Of a stretch of DNA of 29,841 nucleotides, positions 8,740 through 16,670 are shown in pieces. Each line of letters opens with the position of its first letter. Position 1 is the stretch's first letter. This stretch comes from Bacillota bacterium (GTDB lineage Bacteria; Bacillota_I; Bacilli_A; Erysipelotrichales; Erysipelotrichaceae), in NCBI GenBank assembly GCA_023426935.1, contig JAEZBR010000034.1, forward strand, positions 1-29,841, given 5' to 3'. Both the position numbers and the translations under genes were made by a program. Under the pieces are notes generated by a model. It did no database searches. It had not been told where the DNA came from and saw only the letters and a list, made by a program, of their open reading frames with translations.

Positions 8740-8970
8740 TTAATCAATGACATATGGCAATAAAGCCATTTGTCTAGCCCGTTTGATTGCAGTGGCCAAC
8801 ATTCTCTGATACTTAGCACTGGTTCCGGTAACTCGACGCGGAATAATCTTGCCATTGGCTGAGATGAATTTCTTGAGTAATTCAACATCTTTATAGTCAA
8901 TGAAGGTAATATTGTTCTTCGTGAAGTAACAAACTTTTTTCCGGATAACACGTTGTTTTTTAAACGGCAT
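8740..8970 (-). CDS. rpsR: Small-subunit ribosomal protein bS18
   Basis: The 76-residue bS18 sits on the 30S platform beside bS6. Typical features are KKVCYFTKNNITFIDYKDVE, the RNA-binding stretch PRRVTGTSAKYQRML and the C-terminal KRARQMALLPYV. It keeps a single cysteine, so it is not the four-cysteine zinc form. It is the last gene of rpsF-ssb-rpsR, 18 bases after ssb, with an AAAGGA ribosome binding site. The larger frame on the same strand at 8736-9092 is a shadow. Confidence 0.98.
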   Translation of the reverse strand: MPFKKQRVIRKKVCYFTKNNITFIDYKDVELLKKFISANGKIIPRRVTGTSAKYQRMLATAIKRARQMALLPYVID

Positions 8971-8988
8971 CTTAATAGTTTCCTTTCC

Positions 8989-9435
8989 TTAAAATGGTAA
9001 ATCGTCAGTAGAGATATCGATTGAGGGGATATCTTCCGGCGTATTGTTGTCATCAGGCGTATAACTTGGCGCTTCCTCAATTGGTTGCGCACTACTTCTG
9101 CCCTGACTTGAACCTTTTGGTTCTAAGAATTGAACGGTATCACAAACTACTTCAGTCGTATAACGATTGTTGCCTTGCTTATCAACATATTTACGACTCT
9201 GTATTCTGCCTTCCACGCCAACTAATGAACCCTTATGCGTATACTGAGCGGTATTCTCCGCAGATTTATTCCAAACAACACAGTTAATAAAATCGGCTGC
9301 CGGTTCTTTACCCTGTCCCACGCGACGATCAATCGCGACGGTGAAAGAAGCCACCGGTAAATTACTTGCGGTTTTACGCAGAATCGGATCTGCGGTAAGT
9401 CTGCCTACTAATACTACTCTATTGATTCCTGTCAT
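8989..9435 (-). CDS. ssb: Single-stranded DNA-binding protein SSB
   Basis: This 148-residue SSB coats single-stranded DNA at forks and recruits partner enzymes. The OB fold covers about residues 1-105 (start MTGINRVVLVGRLTADP, then FINCVVWNKSAEN). A low-complexity linker leads to the acidic tip STDDLPF, the canonical partner-binding tail. Its place between rpsF and rpsR is the classic Firmicutes arrangement and links SSB supply to ribosomal protein synthesis. AGAGGG lies 7 bases before the ATG. Confidence 0.98.
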   Translation of the reverse strand: MTGINRVVLVGRLTADPILRKTASNLPVASFTVAIDRRVGQGKEPAADFINCVVWNKSAENTAQYTHKGSLVGVEGRIQSRKYVDKQGNNRYTTEVVCDTVQFLEPKGSSQGRSSAQPIEEAPSYTPDDNNTPEDIPSIDISTDDLPF

Positions 9436-9446
9436 GTCTCTACCCT

Positions 9447-9743
9447 CTATTTTTTGACATCATTGAGATTAATCATCATGGTACGGACAACATTGCTGTT
9501 GATACGCGATACTCGATCAAATTCAGCAATCGTTTCCGGTTTTGCTTCGAATGTGGTTACATAATAATAACCTTTAGTCATTCCGTTGATCTCGTATGCG
9601 AAATCCTTTAAACCCATTTCATCAATCTTTTCGATTTTTCCGCCATCATTGGTAATGATTGCGTGTAATGAGTCTACAAGTTCTTTCCGAGCCGCATCCT
9701 CAACATCTGATTTGAGAATGTACATAACTTCGTACTTGTTCAT
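9447..9743 (-). CDS. rpsF: Small-subunit ribosomal protein bS6
   Basis: The 98-residue bS6 forms the bS6:bS18 pair on the 30S platform. Recognisable parts are MNKYEVMYILKSDVEDAARK at the start, the centre DEMGLKDFAYEINGMTKGYYY and the end VVRTMMINLNDVKK. There is no glutamate-rich tail. It is the first gene of the operon, with AAGGAGG before the ATG and a promoter and leader hairpin upstream. In many bacteria the bS6:bS18 complex binds this leader and represses translation. Confidence 0.98.
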   Translation of the reverse strand: MNKYEVMYILKSDVEDAARKELVDSLHAIITNDGGKIEKIDEMGLKDFAYEINGMTKGYYYVTTFEAKPETIAEFDRVSRINSNVVRTMMINLNDVKK

Positions 9744-9767
9744 TGGCTACCTCCTTATGGTCTATCG

Positions 9768-9781
9768 GCCGGTCTTCCGGC
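9768..9781 (-). promoter_or_regulatory. rpsF leader hairpin, candidate bS6:bS18 autoregulatory site
   Basis: The leader carries GCCGG-AAGA-CCGGC as a tight hairpin about 25 bases before the rpsF start codon. The known bS6:bS18 mRNA-binding motif includes an exposed CCG element near a hairpin. CCG occurs here within the hairpin and again just after it, in GGCCGATAG on the minus strand. The assignment rests on position and local motif only. Confidence 0.5.
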
Positions 9782-9817
9782 AAGGAGTAAATATGGGACA
9801 TATCTACCCGTGGAACG

Positions 9818-9846
9818 ATTATACCACACTTTATTTTCGCATGATA
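9818..9846 (-). promoter_or_regulatory. rpsF-ssb-rpsR promoter (extended -10)
   Basis: On the minus strand a perfect TATAAT (9823-9818) is preceded by TGG, giving an extended -10 TGGTATAAT. The -35 position, 17 bases upstream, reads TATCAT and is weak, which is tolerable with an extended -10. Transcription would start near 9811, leaving a leader of about 65 bases. Confidence 0.75.
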
Positions 9847-9907
9847 CCCTAATTAATCTCTGTCACCTTTCTATTTAAAGATATGCACGATAAAGCGATT
9901 TTCCTAA

Positions 9908-10657
9908 CTATTTCATTGAAATTTCGCTTAAAACCTCATTATTAGCGACCAAATCGACGATTTTGATGGTCTGATTAGTCTGATCGATGATTATTCCGAA
10001 CTTTGCCGACGAAATGTCTGGATAGCTTACGCCGTTTACCTGATGATAAGTAGTTAACGCTTCGTCGTAACAATAGGTATCGGGACTGCTTTGACCGGAA
10101 AGAAGGTCCTCGATATAGAGATATTTACCATATTCCAAGCAGTTTTCGACACTCAGATCTTCTGACTTGAAGACTAAGTTATTCCAGACATATTGAAATT
10201 GGGCATCCGAATCCATCGATAAAGCCGCATCCACTTGCGGTTTTTCATAGTTAAATTGATAAAACCGCGTCTTTGTCCAAGTATAATCTATCGGTTTGTT
10301 TTCCAATTTCACCATTAACATCCTTACTTCCTGCGGTTTGATGTTAACATAACTATCTTCATATACTATGTTCTTATCTGCATCGTATATTTTTAACGTC
10401 CCGCAATAAAAATCGGAAGTCTCATTATTGATTGTTACATACCAATTGTATTCATTCCCGGAGTTAGGATTGAAATAAACCATAACTTCTTTACTATCAC
10501 CGTTCGTCCGTTTCAGGTACTTAGCATAACTTGCATAAGAAGCGGCCGCATTGTTAGGAATCAGAGGCTGCTGCCCCAAATAGTAGATAAACCCATAGAC
10601 TGCTAAGCCGATAATGCTTAACGATAGGACTAGATATACCCAATATAGTTTTTTCAT
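9908..10657 (-). CDS. Membrane-anchored extracytoplasmic protein of unknown function
   Basis: I do not recognise this 249-residue protein. It has one N-terminal membrane segment (about 4-28, WVYLVLSLSIIGLAVYGFIY) without a lipobox. The outer part is aromatic-rich and probably beta-rich. The stretch from EVMVYFNPNSGNEYNWYV through VYEDSYVNIKPQEVRMLMVK resembles a small immunoglobulin-like beta sandwich, and the rest has no recognised motif. The start overlaps the pepP stop by 4 bases (ATGA), so the two are translationally coupled. It ends the rhomboid-ispD-pepP operon. No clear terminator hairpin was seen in the 60 bases after it. Confidence 0.75.
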   Translation of the reverse strand: MKKLYWVYLVLSLSIIGLAVYGFIYYLGQQPLIPNNAAASYASYAKYLKRTNGDSKEVMVYFNPNSGNEYNWYVTINNETSDFYCGTLKIYDADKNIVYEDSYVNIKPQEVRMLMVKLENKPIDYTWTKTRFYQFNYEKPQVDAALSMDSDAQFQYVWNNLVFKSEDLSVENCLEYGKYLYIEDLLSGQSSPDTYCYDEALTTYHQVNGVSYPDISSAKFGIIIDQTNQTIKIVDLVANNEVLSEISMK

Positions 10658-11892
10658 CGCTTGGCGAAAAAGGCTTCAATCTCTTCTGGGTCTTTCATAA
10701 TCATTGAAGAGAGAACCTCGGCCTTATCATTCTTAATAACCACATTGTCTTCGATCCGAACCCCGATTTCCTCTTCTTCAAGATATAAGCCCGGTTCGAC
10801 CGTAAAGACATTTCCGTTTCTTAATTTGTAATCAGGGATACTGACATCGTGGCATTGTAGGCCTAACATGTGAGAGACGCCATGGAAATAATAATCATTC
10901 AAGGAATGGCCTTTTTTCAACAAACCGTGCTTTGGCAGTTCTGAATTGTAATAGGTTAATAATTCTTCATTCAACTCTCTTAAGGTCATTCCGGATCTAA
11001 CATAAGAAATAATATGTTTATTTCCTTTTAAGACAAGATCGTAAATTTCTCTTTGTCTAGGCGAGAATTTACCGTCTACCGGGACGGTTCTGGTAATATC
11101 GGCGCAGTAATGATTGCTTGTCGCTCCCAGATCCGTCAAAAGTAAGGTGTTGGGTTTGATCTCAGAATTATTCTGAGAATAATGTAAAGTCGTCGCGTTT
11201 TTTCCGGACGCAAAGATCGAATCGAAAGAATAATCTGTTCTCGCTTTCTTTACTTCGAAATTAAACCATGCTTCCGCTTCAGCTTCATTCATACCGCTAT
11301 GCAGATTATTCCACATGTGTTTTAGTCCGGTATTAGTTATATTTATTCCTTTAATTAATTCGTTTATTTCTTCTTCATCTTTGACTAATCTTTGTTCCGT
11401 AATCAAAGTTGAGATGTCGTTAATCTCAACTGTTGGATAATGCCGTTTTAATTTTCTAGTCTCCTTAACCAGCCAGTCATCTTCTTGATTAAACTCTTCC
11501 CGGTGTAAATCGACACCTAAGGATATTCCTTTATTGCTATAGTAGTTTAATAAATCTCCTAATGTATCCTCAAACTCATCTAGATATAGAATCTGGGAAA
11601 TGCCGGAGATTTCATACGCTTGTTCCGGCAACATCTTTGGTCCGACCCATTTCGCCATGGTTTCGTCAAAGCGCTCAATAAAGAGATAAGTCGATGTCCT
11701 TTTATCCTGCTTACACATCAATAAAATCATCTTCTCCCGGTCAATTCCGGTCAAATAATAGAAATCGCGACTTACTTCAAACGGATATTTTTCATCCGCG
11801 ACTTTATATGGTGCTTGTCCGGAATAGACAAGGTTGATACTGAAGTTTTCGAATTTCTTTTCTAATCTTTCTCTGCGGTTTCGATAGTTCAT
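10654..11892 (-). CDS. pepP: Xaa-Pro aminopeptidase, M24B family
   Basis: This 412-residue metallo-aminopeptidase releases an N-terminal residue next to proline. An AMP_N-type N-terminal domain (about 1-130, with YPFEVSRDFYYLTGIDRE) precedes the pita-bread catalytic domain. The five metal ligands are visible: D254 (LLTDLG), D265 (ADITRTV), H341 (HGVSHMLG), E366 (TVEPGLY) and E381 (RIEDNVV). It is predicted to be cytosolic, as there is no signal peptide. The gene lies directly after ispD with only one base between them, and overlaps the next gene by 4 bases. Confidence 0.95.
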   Translation of the reverse strand: MNYRNRRERLEKKFENFSINLVYSGQAPYKVADEKYPFEVSRDFYYLTGIDREKMILLMCKQDKRTSTYLFIERFDETMAKWVGPKMLPEQAYEISGISQILYLDEFEDTLGDLLNYYSNKGISLGVDLHREEFNQEDDWLVKETRKLKRHYPTVEINDISTLITEQRLVKDEEEINELIKGINITNTGLKHMWNNLHSGMNEAEAEAWFNFEVKKARTDYSFDSIFASGKNATTLHYSQNNSEIKPNTLLLTDLGATSNHYCADITRTVPVDGKFSPRQREIYDLVLKGNKHIISYVRSGMTLRELNEELLTYYNSELPKHGLLKKGHSLNDYYFHGVSHMLGLQCHDVSIPDYKLRNGNVFTVEPGLYLEEEEIGVRIEDNVVIKNDKAEVLSSMIMKDPEEIEAFFAKR

Positions 11893-11893
11893 A

Positions 11894-12544
11894 TTACTTT
11901 CCTTTCACATCTTCTAAAGTCGTAATCTTCTGGTTAGGATATTTCGCATCCACATAGTAGACTTTCTTACCACTCATCAGTTGATACAACTGAGAATCAT
12001 CGGTACAAACAATCCCAGCCTTGATCGCATCCTTATAACATTTAACTAATTCTTTGAGATGAAAGCCCTGAGGGGTTTGCGCCGCGCGTAATTCTTCCCG
12101 ATTTAAAGTGTTGACAATATGATTTCCTTCAACGACTTTGACTGTATCGGTGATTTTCGTCGTCAGGCATACGGCCTTTTCTTTTTCTAAGGCTTTAACG
12201 ACCGCTTTCACATCTTCGATATTGATCCAAGGTCTCGCCCCGTCATGAATCAGTACATAGTCCCCCGCTACCGCGAGCAGACCGTTATATACGCTTTCCT
12301 GACGGCTCATTCCCCCGGTGGTAATAACCATCTTCGCGGGGAAATTCATGCCTTCTTTAAAATGATTAACCAATTGATCGGAAGCGACTAACACAACTTC
12401 GAAACAATCCGGATCGTTAAGAAAAACACTCAAGGTCTTCTTGATCACCGGAGTATTATCTTTAAGCTGAAAAAGTAATTTGTTTTCCTGAGTTGAAAAT
12501 CTTGTCCCACTGCCGGCTCCTACCACAATGACACTATAACTCAT
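11894..12544 (-). CDS. ispD: 2-C-methyl-D-erythritol 4-phosphate cytidylyltransferase
   Basis: IspD transfers CMP from CTP to MEP, the third step of the MEP isoprenoid pathway. The 216-residue length is slightly short but normal. The nucleotide-binding loop VVGAGSGTRFSTQENKLLF (from residue 7), GGMSRQESVYNGL, VLIHDGARPW (about 97-106) and AAQTPQGFHL are all present. The start overlaps the rhomboid gene by 11 bases. Dxs of the same pathway is encoded at 20037-21908, so the cell probably uses the MEP route. The rest of the pathway is not in the window. Confidence 0.95.
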   Translation of the reverse strand: MSYSVIVVGAGSGTRFSTQENKLLFQLKDNTPVIKKTLSVFLNDPDCFEVVLVASDQLVNHFKEGMNFPAKMVITTGGMSRQESVYNGLLAVAGDYVLIHDGARPWINIEDVKAVVKALEKEKAVCLTTKITDTVKVVEGNHIVNTLNREELRAAQTPQGFHLKELVKCYKDAIKAGIVCTDDSQLYQLMSGKKVYYVDAKYPNQKITTLEDVKGK

Positions 12545-13112
12545 AGCCGGAACCTGCTTTATTTCTTAGCTGCCAACCAGCCCAAACTCCAATAATCCCG
12601 CCAATAATATGGGTGATATGGGAAATGCCATCATTCATTACTAAGCCTTCAATAATTTGAGAACCCAAGTAGACGGCAATCATTAGAATCAAAGTTAGTG
12701 GAATTTTATCTCCTTTGCCCACAACGGCTGCTAGCATGATTAATAAGAAGACAATACCGCTAGCCCCTAATAAAGCGGAGTCAGGAAAGAAAATCACTTG
12801 GACAAGCCCCGTGACTAACGCGGTGACCGCCATTAATTTCAAGAGATTCTTTGAGCCATATTTCTCTTCGACCATCGGGCCAGCTAATAAGATATACATC
12901 ATATTATTGGCATAATGTTCAAAATTTGCGTGCCCGAAAACATGTCCTACTAACCTAACATAGAATAATGGGTTCAGCAATGAAGAACGATAGACTTCAA
13001 AGCAGAGCTGGTTAGATATTCCATTAGTCAAATAATTCAGAATCAGCGAAGCGGTGCAGATAATGACGAACCAGAGAATAACCGGAGAATTGAAGGAAAT
13101 CTTTTTGAACAT
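12534..13112 (-). CDS. Rhomboid-family intramembrane serine protease
   Basis: This 192-residue protein has about six membrane segments. The family motif HANFEHYANNM (about 61-71) and the catalytic serine in LGASG (S118) are present. The partner histidine is in SHITHIIGG (H168), so the Ser-His dyad is intact and the protein should be an active protease. It is a compact six-helix form with no extra domains, and its substrate cannot be predicted. It is the first gene of the minus-strand operon leading to ispD. AAGGGG precedes the ATG, and a promoter lies about 25 bases upstream. Confidence 0.92.
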   Translation of the reverse strand: MFKKISFNSPVILWFVIICTASLILNYLTNGISNQLCFEVYRSSLLNPLFYVRLVGHVFGHANFEHYANNMMYILLAGPMVEEKYGSKNLLKLMAVTALVTGLVQVIFFPDSALLGASGIVFLLIMLAAVVGKGDKIPLTLILMIAVYLGSQIIEGLVMNDGISHITHIIGGIIGVWAGWQLRNKAGSGYEL

Positions 13113-13136
13113 ATTTTTCCCCTTTTTATTGTTACT

Positions 13137-13165
13137 ATTTTAGCACTTTGAGCGCCATTATTTAA
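13137..13165 (-). promoter_or_regulatory. Promoter of the rhomboid-ispD-pepP operon
   Basis: The minus strand reads TGCTAAAAT, an extended -10 with TAAAAT at 13142-13137. The weak -35 TTAAAT is 17 bases upstream. The same nonamer, TGCTAAAAT, occurs at the proposed dxs promoter. Confidence 0.55.
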
Positions 13166-13171
13166 TCTCAG

Positions 13172-13186
13172 GCTTAAATCTTAAGC
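13172..13186. repeat. Dyad between divergent operons, candidate operator
   Basis: GCTTAA-ATC-TTAAGC is a perfect inverted repeat of 6-base arms with a 3-base spacer. It lies in the 131-base region between the rhomboid operon and the ABC exporter genes, just upstream of the minus-strand -35. It could bind a dimeric regulator, but no regulator gene lies beside it. Confidence 0.35.
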
Positions 13187-13243
13187 AATAGCTGTATTTT
13201 CTATTGTTGCGGTATCGTTGTAAAATAAGCCTGTGAGGTTGTC

Positions 13244-14953
13244 ATGAAATTTATCTTCGTCTATTTAAAGAAATATCGGTATCAAGCGTTATTAGCCCCA
13301 TTATTAAAGATGTTGGAAGCGATCTTAGACCTCTTGGTTCCCATTATTATGGCCATGATCATTAATACCGGCATCGTAAATCAAGATCGCAATTATATCT
13401 ATAAATATAGTTTTCTTTTAGTAATCTTAGGCCTTTTAGGTCTTTCAATCAGTATTATTGCCCAGTATTTCGCGGCAAAAGCCGCCTGCCAGACTACCGC
13501 TGATTTACGTACATCCTTATTTTCTAAAATTCAAACTCTGAGTTTTTCTCAACTTGATAAACTGGGAACATCTTCTTTGATTAATCGTTGTACTACCGAC
13601 CTTAATCAGATTCAGAATGGCTTAAACCTCTTTCTTAGATTGTTTCTGCGCTCGCCCTTTATTGTGTTTGGCAGTATCGTGATGGCCTTTATCGTTTCCT
13701 TTAAAGGCGGTTTAGTCTTATTGATCACCTTGCCGTTCTTAGCCCTAGTTGTCTTTGCGATTATGCTTAAAAGCTTACCCTTATATAAGAATATTCAGAC
13801 TAATTTAGATAATCTTACTTCTAAAGTCCGCCAGGAATTAACCGGGATAAAAGTTATCCGCGGCTTTAACAAAGAGAAGGAAGAGAACGAACAGTTTTCA
13901 CAGGAAACTCAGGGGTTTCAAGCTAAACAGGAAGAAGTCGGCAAGCTAAGTGCACTGATGAATCCGCTTACCTTAGTAATCATCGATCTAGGAATAATTG
14001 TCCTATTGCAAGTCTCTGGTCTCCAAGTCAATATCGGTTCCTTAAATCAGGGCGAAGTAATCGCCTTAGTCAGCTATCTAAATTCAATCTTAGTTGAATT
14101 AATCAAACTTGCGAATCTGATTATTCAATTAACGAAAGCTTTAGCCTGCAGTAAACGGGTTGAGGAAATCTTGGAACTTCCTAATGAACAGACGTCCGGA
14201 AGGGAATCTTTCGTAGACAATAATTCTCCGCTAATCTTCGATAGTGTCTCCCTTTCTTATGCCGGTTTCCCGGCTTTAACGAATATTTCCTTTAAATTGA
14301 AACCTGAATGTTCCTTAGGAATCATCGGAGGTACCGGAGCAGGCAAATCAAGTTTAGTTTCCTTACTGCCGCGGTATTACGATCAAACCGAGGGAAATAT
14401 CTCTTTATTCGGAAAAGATCTTAATAATTACGATTTAAAGGAACTAAGAAAAAAAATAATCGTTATCCCTCAGAACAACACCTTATTCGCCGGTACCATT
14501 CGGGAAAATCTTAAGTTGGGAAATTTAGCGGCTAGTGATGAAGAATTAAGAAAAGCGTTACGAATCGCTCAAGCCGATTTTATTCTAAGCTCTTCTAACG
14601 GATTAGATAGTATAGTAGAACCCAACGGTTTAAATTACTCGGGTGGCCAAAGACAAAGATTATGTATCGCCAGAGCCTTAGTCGCCAAACCAAAGATTCT
14701 TATTTTAGATGACAGCACCTCGGCTTTAGATTACGGAACAGATGCGGCATTAAGAAAAGAATTAAATAAACTTAAAATTACTCTGATCATTGTCTCTCAG
14801 CGCTGTAACTCAATCAAAGACTGTGATCAGATCTTAGTTCTCGATCAGGGAAATTTAACGGCTCAAGGAACACATGCGGAATTAATGCATAACTGTCCGA
14901 TATACGCTGAGATCTATGAGAGTCAGATCGGAAAGGAGCTTTCAAATGCTTAA
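13244..14953 (+). CDS. ABC exporter half-transporter with degenerate ATP site
   Basis: This 569-residue type IV ABC half-transporter has a six-helix membrane domain (about 15-300) followed by a nucleotide-binding domain. Walker A is GGTGAGKS (362-369), the signature is YSGGQ (465-469) and Walker B is ILILDD (485-490). The catalytic Glu is replaced by Asp (D490), and the H-loop His by Gln (Q519 in VSQR). These are hallmarks of the degenerate partner in heterodimeric exporters of the BmrC/TM287 type, inferred to pair with the next gene product. The substrate is unknown; drugs, lipids and peptides are all possible. GAGG precedes the ATG. A possible -10, TAAAAT, lies at 13221-13226 with no good -35. 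Confidence 0.93.
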   Translation: MKFIFVYLKKYRYQALLAPLLKMLEAILDLLVPIIMAMIINTGIVNQDRNYIYKYSFLLVILGLLGLSISIIAQYFAAKAACQTTADLRTSLFSKIQTLSFSQLDKLGTSSLINRCTTDLNQIQNGLNLFLRLFLRSPFIVFGSIVMAFIVSFKGGLVLLITLPFLALVVFAIMLKSLPLYKNIQTNLDNLTSKVRQELTGIKVIRGFNKEKEENEQFSQETQGFQAKQEEVGKLSALMNPLTLVIIDLGIIVLLQVSGLQVNIGSLNQGEVIALVSYLNSILVELIKLANLIIQLTKALACSKRVEEILELPNEQTSGRESFVDNNSPLIFDSVSLSYAGFPALTNISFKLKPECSLGIIGGTGAGKSSLVSLLPRYYDQTEGNISLFGKDLNNYDLKELRKKIIVIPQNNTLFAGTIRENLKLGNLAASDEELRKALRIAQADFILSSSNGLDSIVEPNGLNYSGGQRQRLCIARALVAKPKILILDDSTSALDYGTDAALRKELNKLKITLIIVSQRCNSIKDCDQILVLDQGNLTAQGTHAELMHNCPIYAEIYESQIGKELSNA

Positions 14954-16670
14954 GAAAATTTGGAAGATTCTTTCGTTGCAAAAAGAGAAATTAATATTCA
15001 GCATTTTCGCCGCAATTATCTCTGTCAGCGGTCTATTGATTATTCCCATTCTGAGTGGTAAAGGAATTGATCTATTGATTGGGGTTAATCAAGTTGATTT
15101 CAAAACTTTAAAAGCTCTTTTGCTGGGAATTTTCGTAACGAGTTTGTTAACGGCTTTGTGTCAATGGTTAAACGATATCTTAAATCAGAAACTAATTTAT
15201 TCATTTAGTTGCAGCTTGCGAACCAAATCTTTTGCCAAATTACAAAAACTATCCATCGGTTATTTAGAAATGCATCCTGTGGGGGAATATATTTCCCGTA
15301 TCATCAACGATATCGAACAACTGACCGACGGATTATATTTAGCCCTGACGCAATTGATCACCGGAATTTTCACGATTATCGGTACCATGATTTTTATGTT
15401 CTCCGTCAATTACCAGATCGCCTTAGTCGTAATCCTAGTCACCCCTTTAAGTATCTTCGTGGCGTACTTCATCTCTAAACATTCTTACCGTTATTTTAAA
15501 ACCCAGAATAAACTTAAAGGAAATTTAACCGCCTTAATTAACGAAAGAGTCTCGGGAGTTAAATTAATTGAAGGCTATAATTATCAAGCGAAAAACTTTG
15601 AAGAATTTCAAGTCTTAAATCAGGGTTTAACTAAGGAAAGTCTCAAAGCAACTTTTATTTCTAGTTTAACTAATCCTTCTACCCGCTTCGTTAATTCCTT
15701 AGTTTATGCCGGGGTCGGATTATTCGGAGCTTTGTCCGCAATTAAGGGAAGTATAACAATCGGGGAACTAAGTGTTTTCTTAACTTATGCCAATCAATAT
15801 ACTAAACCCTTCAACGACATCTCCGGAGTAATTGCTGAATTACAGAACTCCTTAGCTTGTGCCGGTAGAATCTTTGAATTATTGGAATTACCGGAAGAAT
15901 CAGAACCCAATCAAACCGAATTAGTAGTTAAGCAAGGAAAAATTGAAATTTCGCATCTTACTTTCGGTTATCATCCTTCTGCCCCCATCATCAAAGATCT
16001 TTCTTTAAGTCTTCAAGCCGGTAAGCATTTAGCAATTGTCGGACCAACCGGTTGTGGTAAAACCACCTTAATCAATCTTATGATGCGTTATTATCCAACC
16101 GATAAAGGAACTATCTATCTTGATAACACCGATATTTCTACCGTTACCAAGTCATCTTTAAGAGATAATTATGGCCTGGTCTTACAGGATACTTGGTTAA
16201 AAAATGCGACAATTAAAGATAATATCGGTTATGGTAACCCTAAAGCGAGCGAGGCTGAAATTGTTAATGCGGCACGCAAAGCCCATTGCCATGAATTCAT
16301 TATGAAACTGCCGCAGCAATATAATACTTTGATTGGTGAAAACGGCGAACAGCTTTCTCTAGGTCAGCAGCAGCTATTAAGCATTGCTAGAGTAATGTTA
16401 ATCAATCCAAAGATCTTGATTTTAGATGAAGCGACCAGTTCAATCGATTCTCGAACCGAATTATTAATCGGAGATGGGTTCGATCAGATGACAAAAAATA
16501 AGACCAGTATCATTGTTGCTCATCGTTTATCGACAATCAAAAATGCTGATCTGATTATAGTAATGAATAACGGCGAGATTGTGGAACAAGGAACCCATAA
16601 ACAGCTATTACTTAAGAATGGTTTCTACGCGAATTTGATTAAGAGTCAGTTCTCTGGGGTCACGATTTAG
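14946..16670 (+). CDS. ABC exporter half-transporter with catalytic ATP site
   Basis: This 574-residue partner of the preceding half-transporter has a six-helix membrane domain (about 15-300) and an ATPase domain. Walker A is GPTGCGKT (366-373), Walker B LILDEA has the catalytic E495, and the H-loop His is kept (H526 in IIVAHR). The signature is LSLGQ (470-474) rather than LSGGQ. It would pair with the first subunit's Walker motifs, so both halves of the degenerate site are altered, as expected for a heterodimer. The ATG at 14946 is preferred because AAGGAG lies 7 bases upstream; the frame open from 14916 lacks one. It overlaps the first gene by 8 bases, so the subunits are coupled. Confidence 0.94.
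   Translation: MLKKIWKILSLQKEKLIFSIFAAIISVSGLLIIPILSGKGIDLLIGVNQVDFKTLKALLLGIFVTSLLTALCQWLNDILNQKLIYSFSCSLRTKSFAKLQKLSIGYLEMHPVGEYISRIINDIEQLTDGLYLALTQLITGIFTIIGTMIFMFSVNYQIALVVILVTPLSIFVAYFISKHSYRYFKTQNKLKGNLTALINERVSGVKLIEGYNYQAKNFEEFQVLNQGLTKESLKATFISSLTNPSTRFVNSLVYAGVGLFGALSAIKGSITIGELSVFLTYANQYTKPFNDISGVIAELQNSLACAGRIFELLELPEESEPNQTELVVKQGKIEISHLTFGYHPSAPIIKDLSLSLQAGKHLAIVGPTGCGKTTLINLMMRYYPTDKGTIYLDNTDISTVTKSSLRDNYGLVLQDTWLKNATIKDNIGYGNPKASEAEIVNAARKAHCHEFIMKLPQQYNTLIGENGEQLSLGQQQLLSIARVMLINPKILILDEATSSIDSRTELLIGDGFDQMTKNKTSIIVAHRLSTIKNADLIIVMNNGEIVEQGTHKQLLLKNGFYANLIKSQFSGVTI

Noticed and set aside
8736..9092. 118-residue minus-strand frame overlapping rpsR and ssb
   Set aside because: It runs through rpsR in another frame and has basic low-complexity composition. 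rpsR itself is unmistakable.
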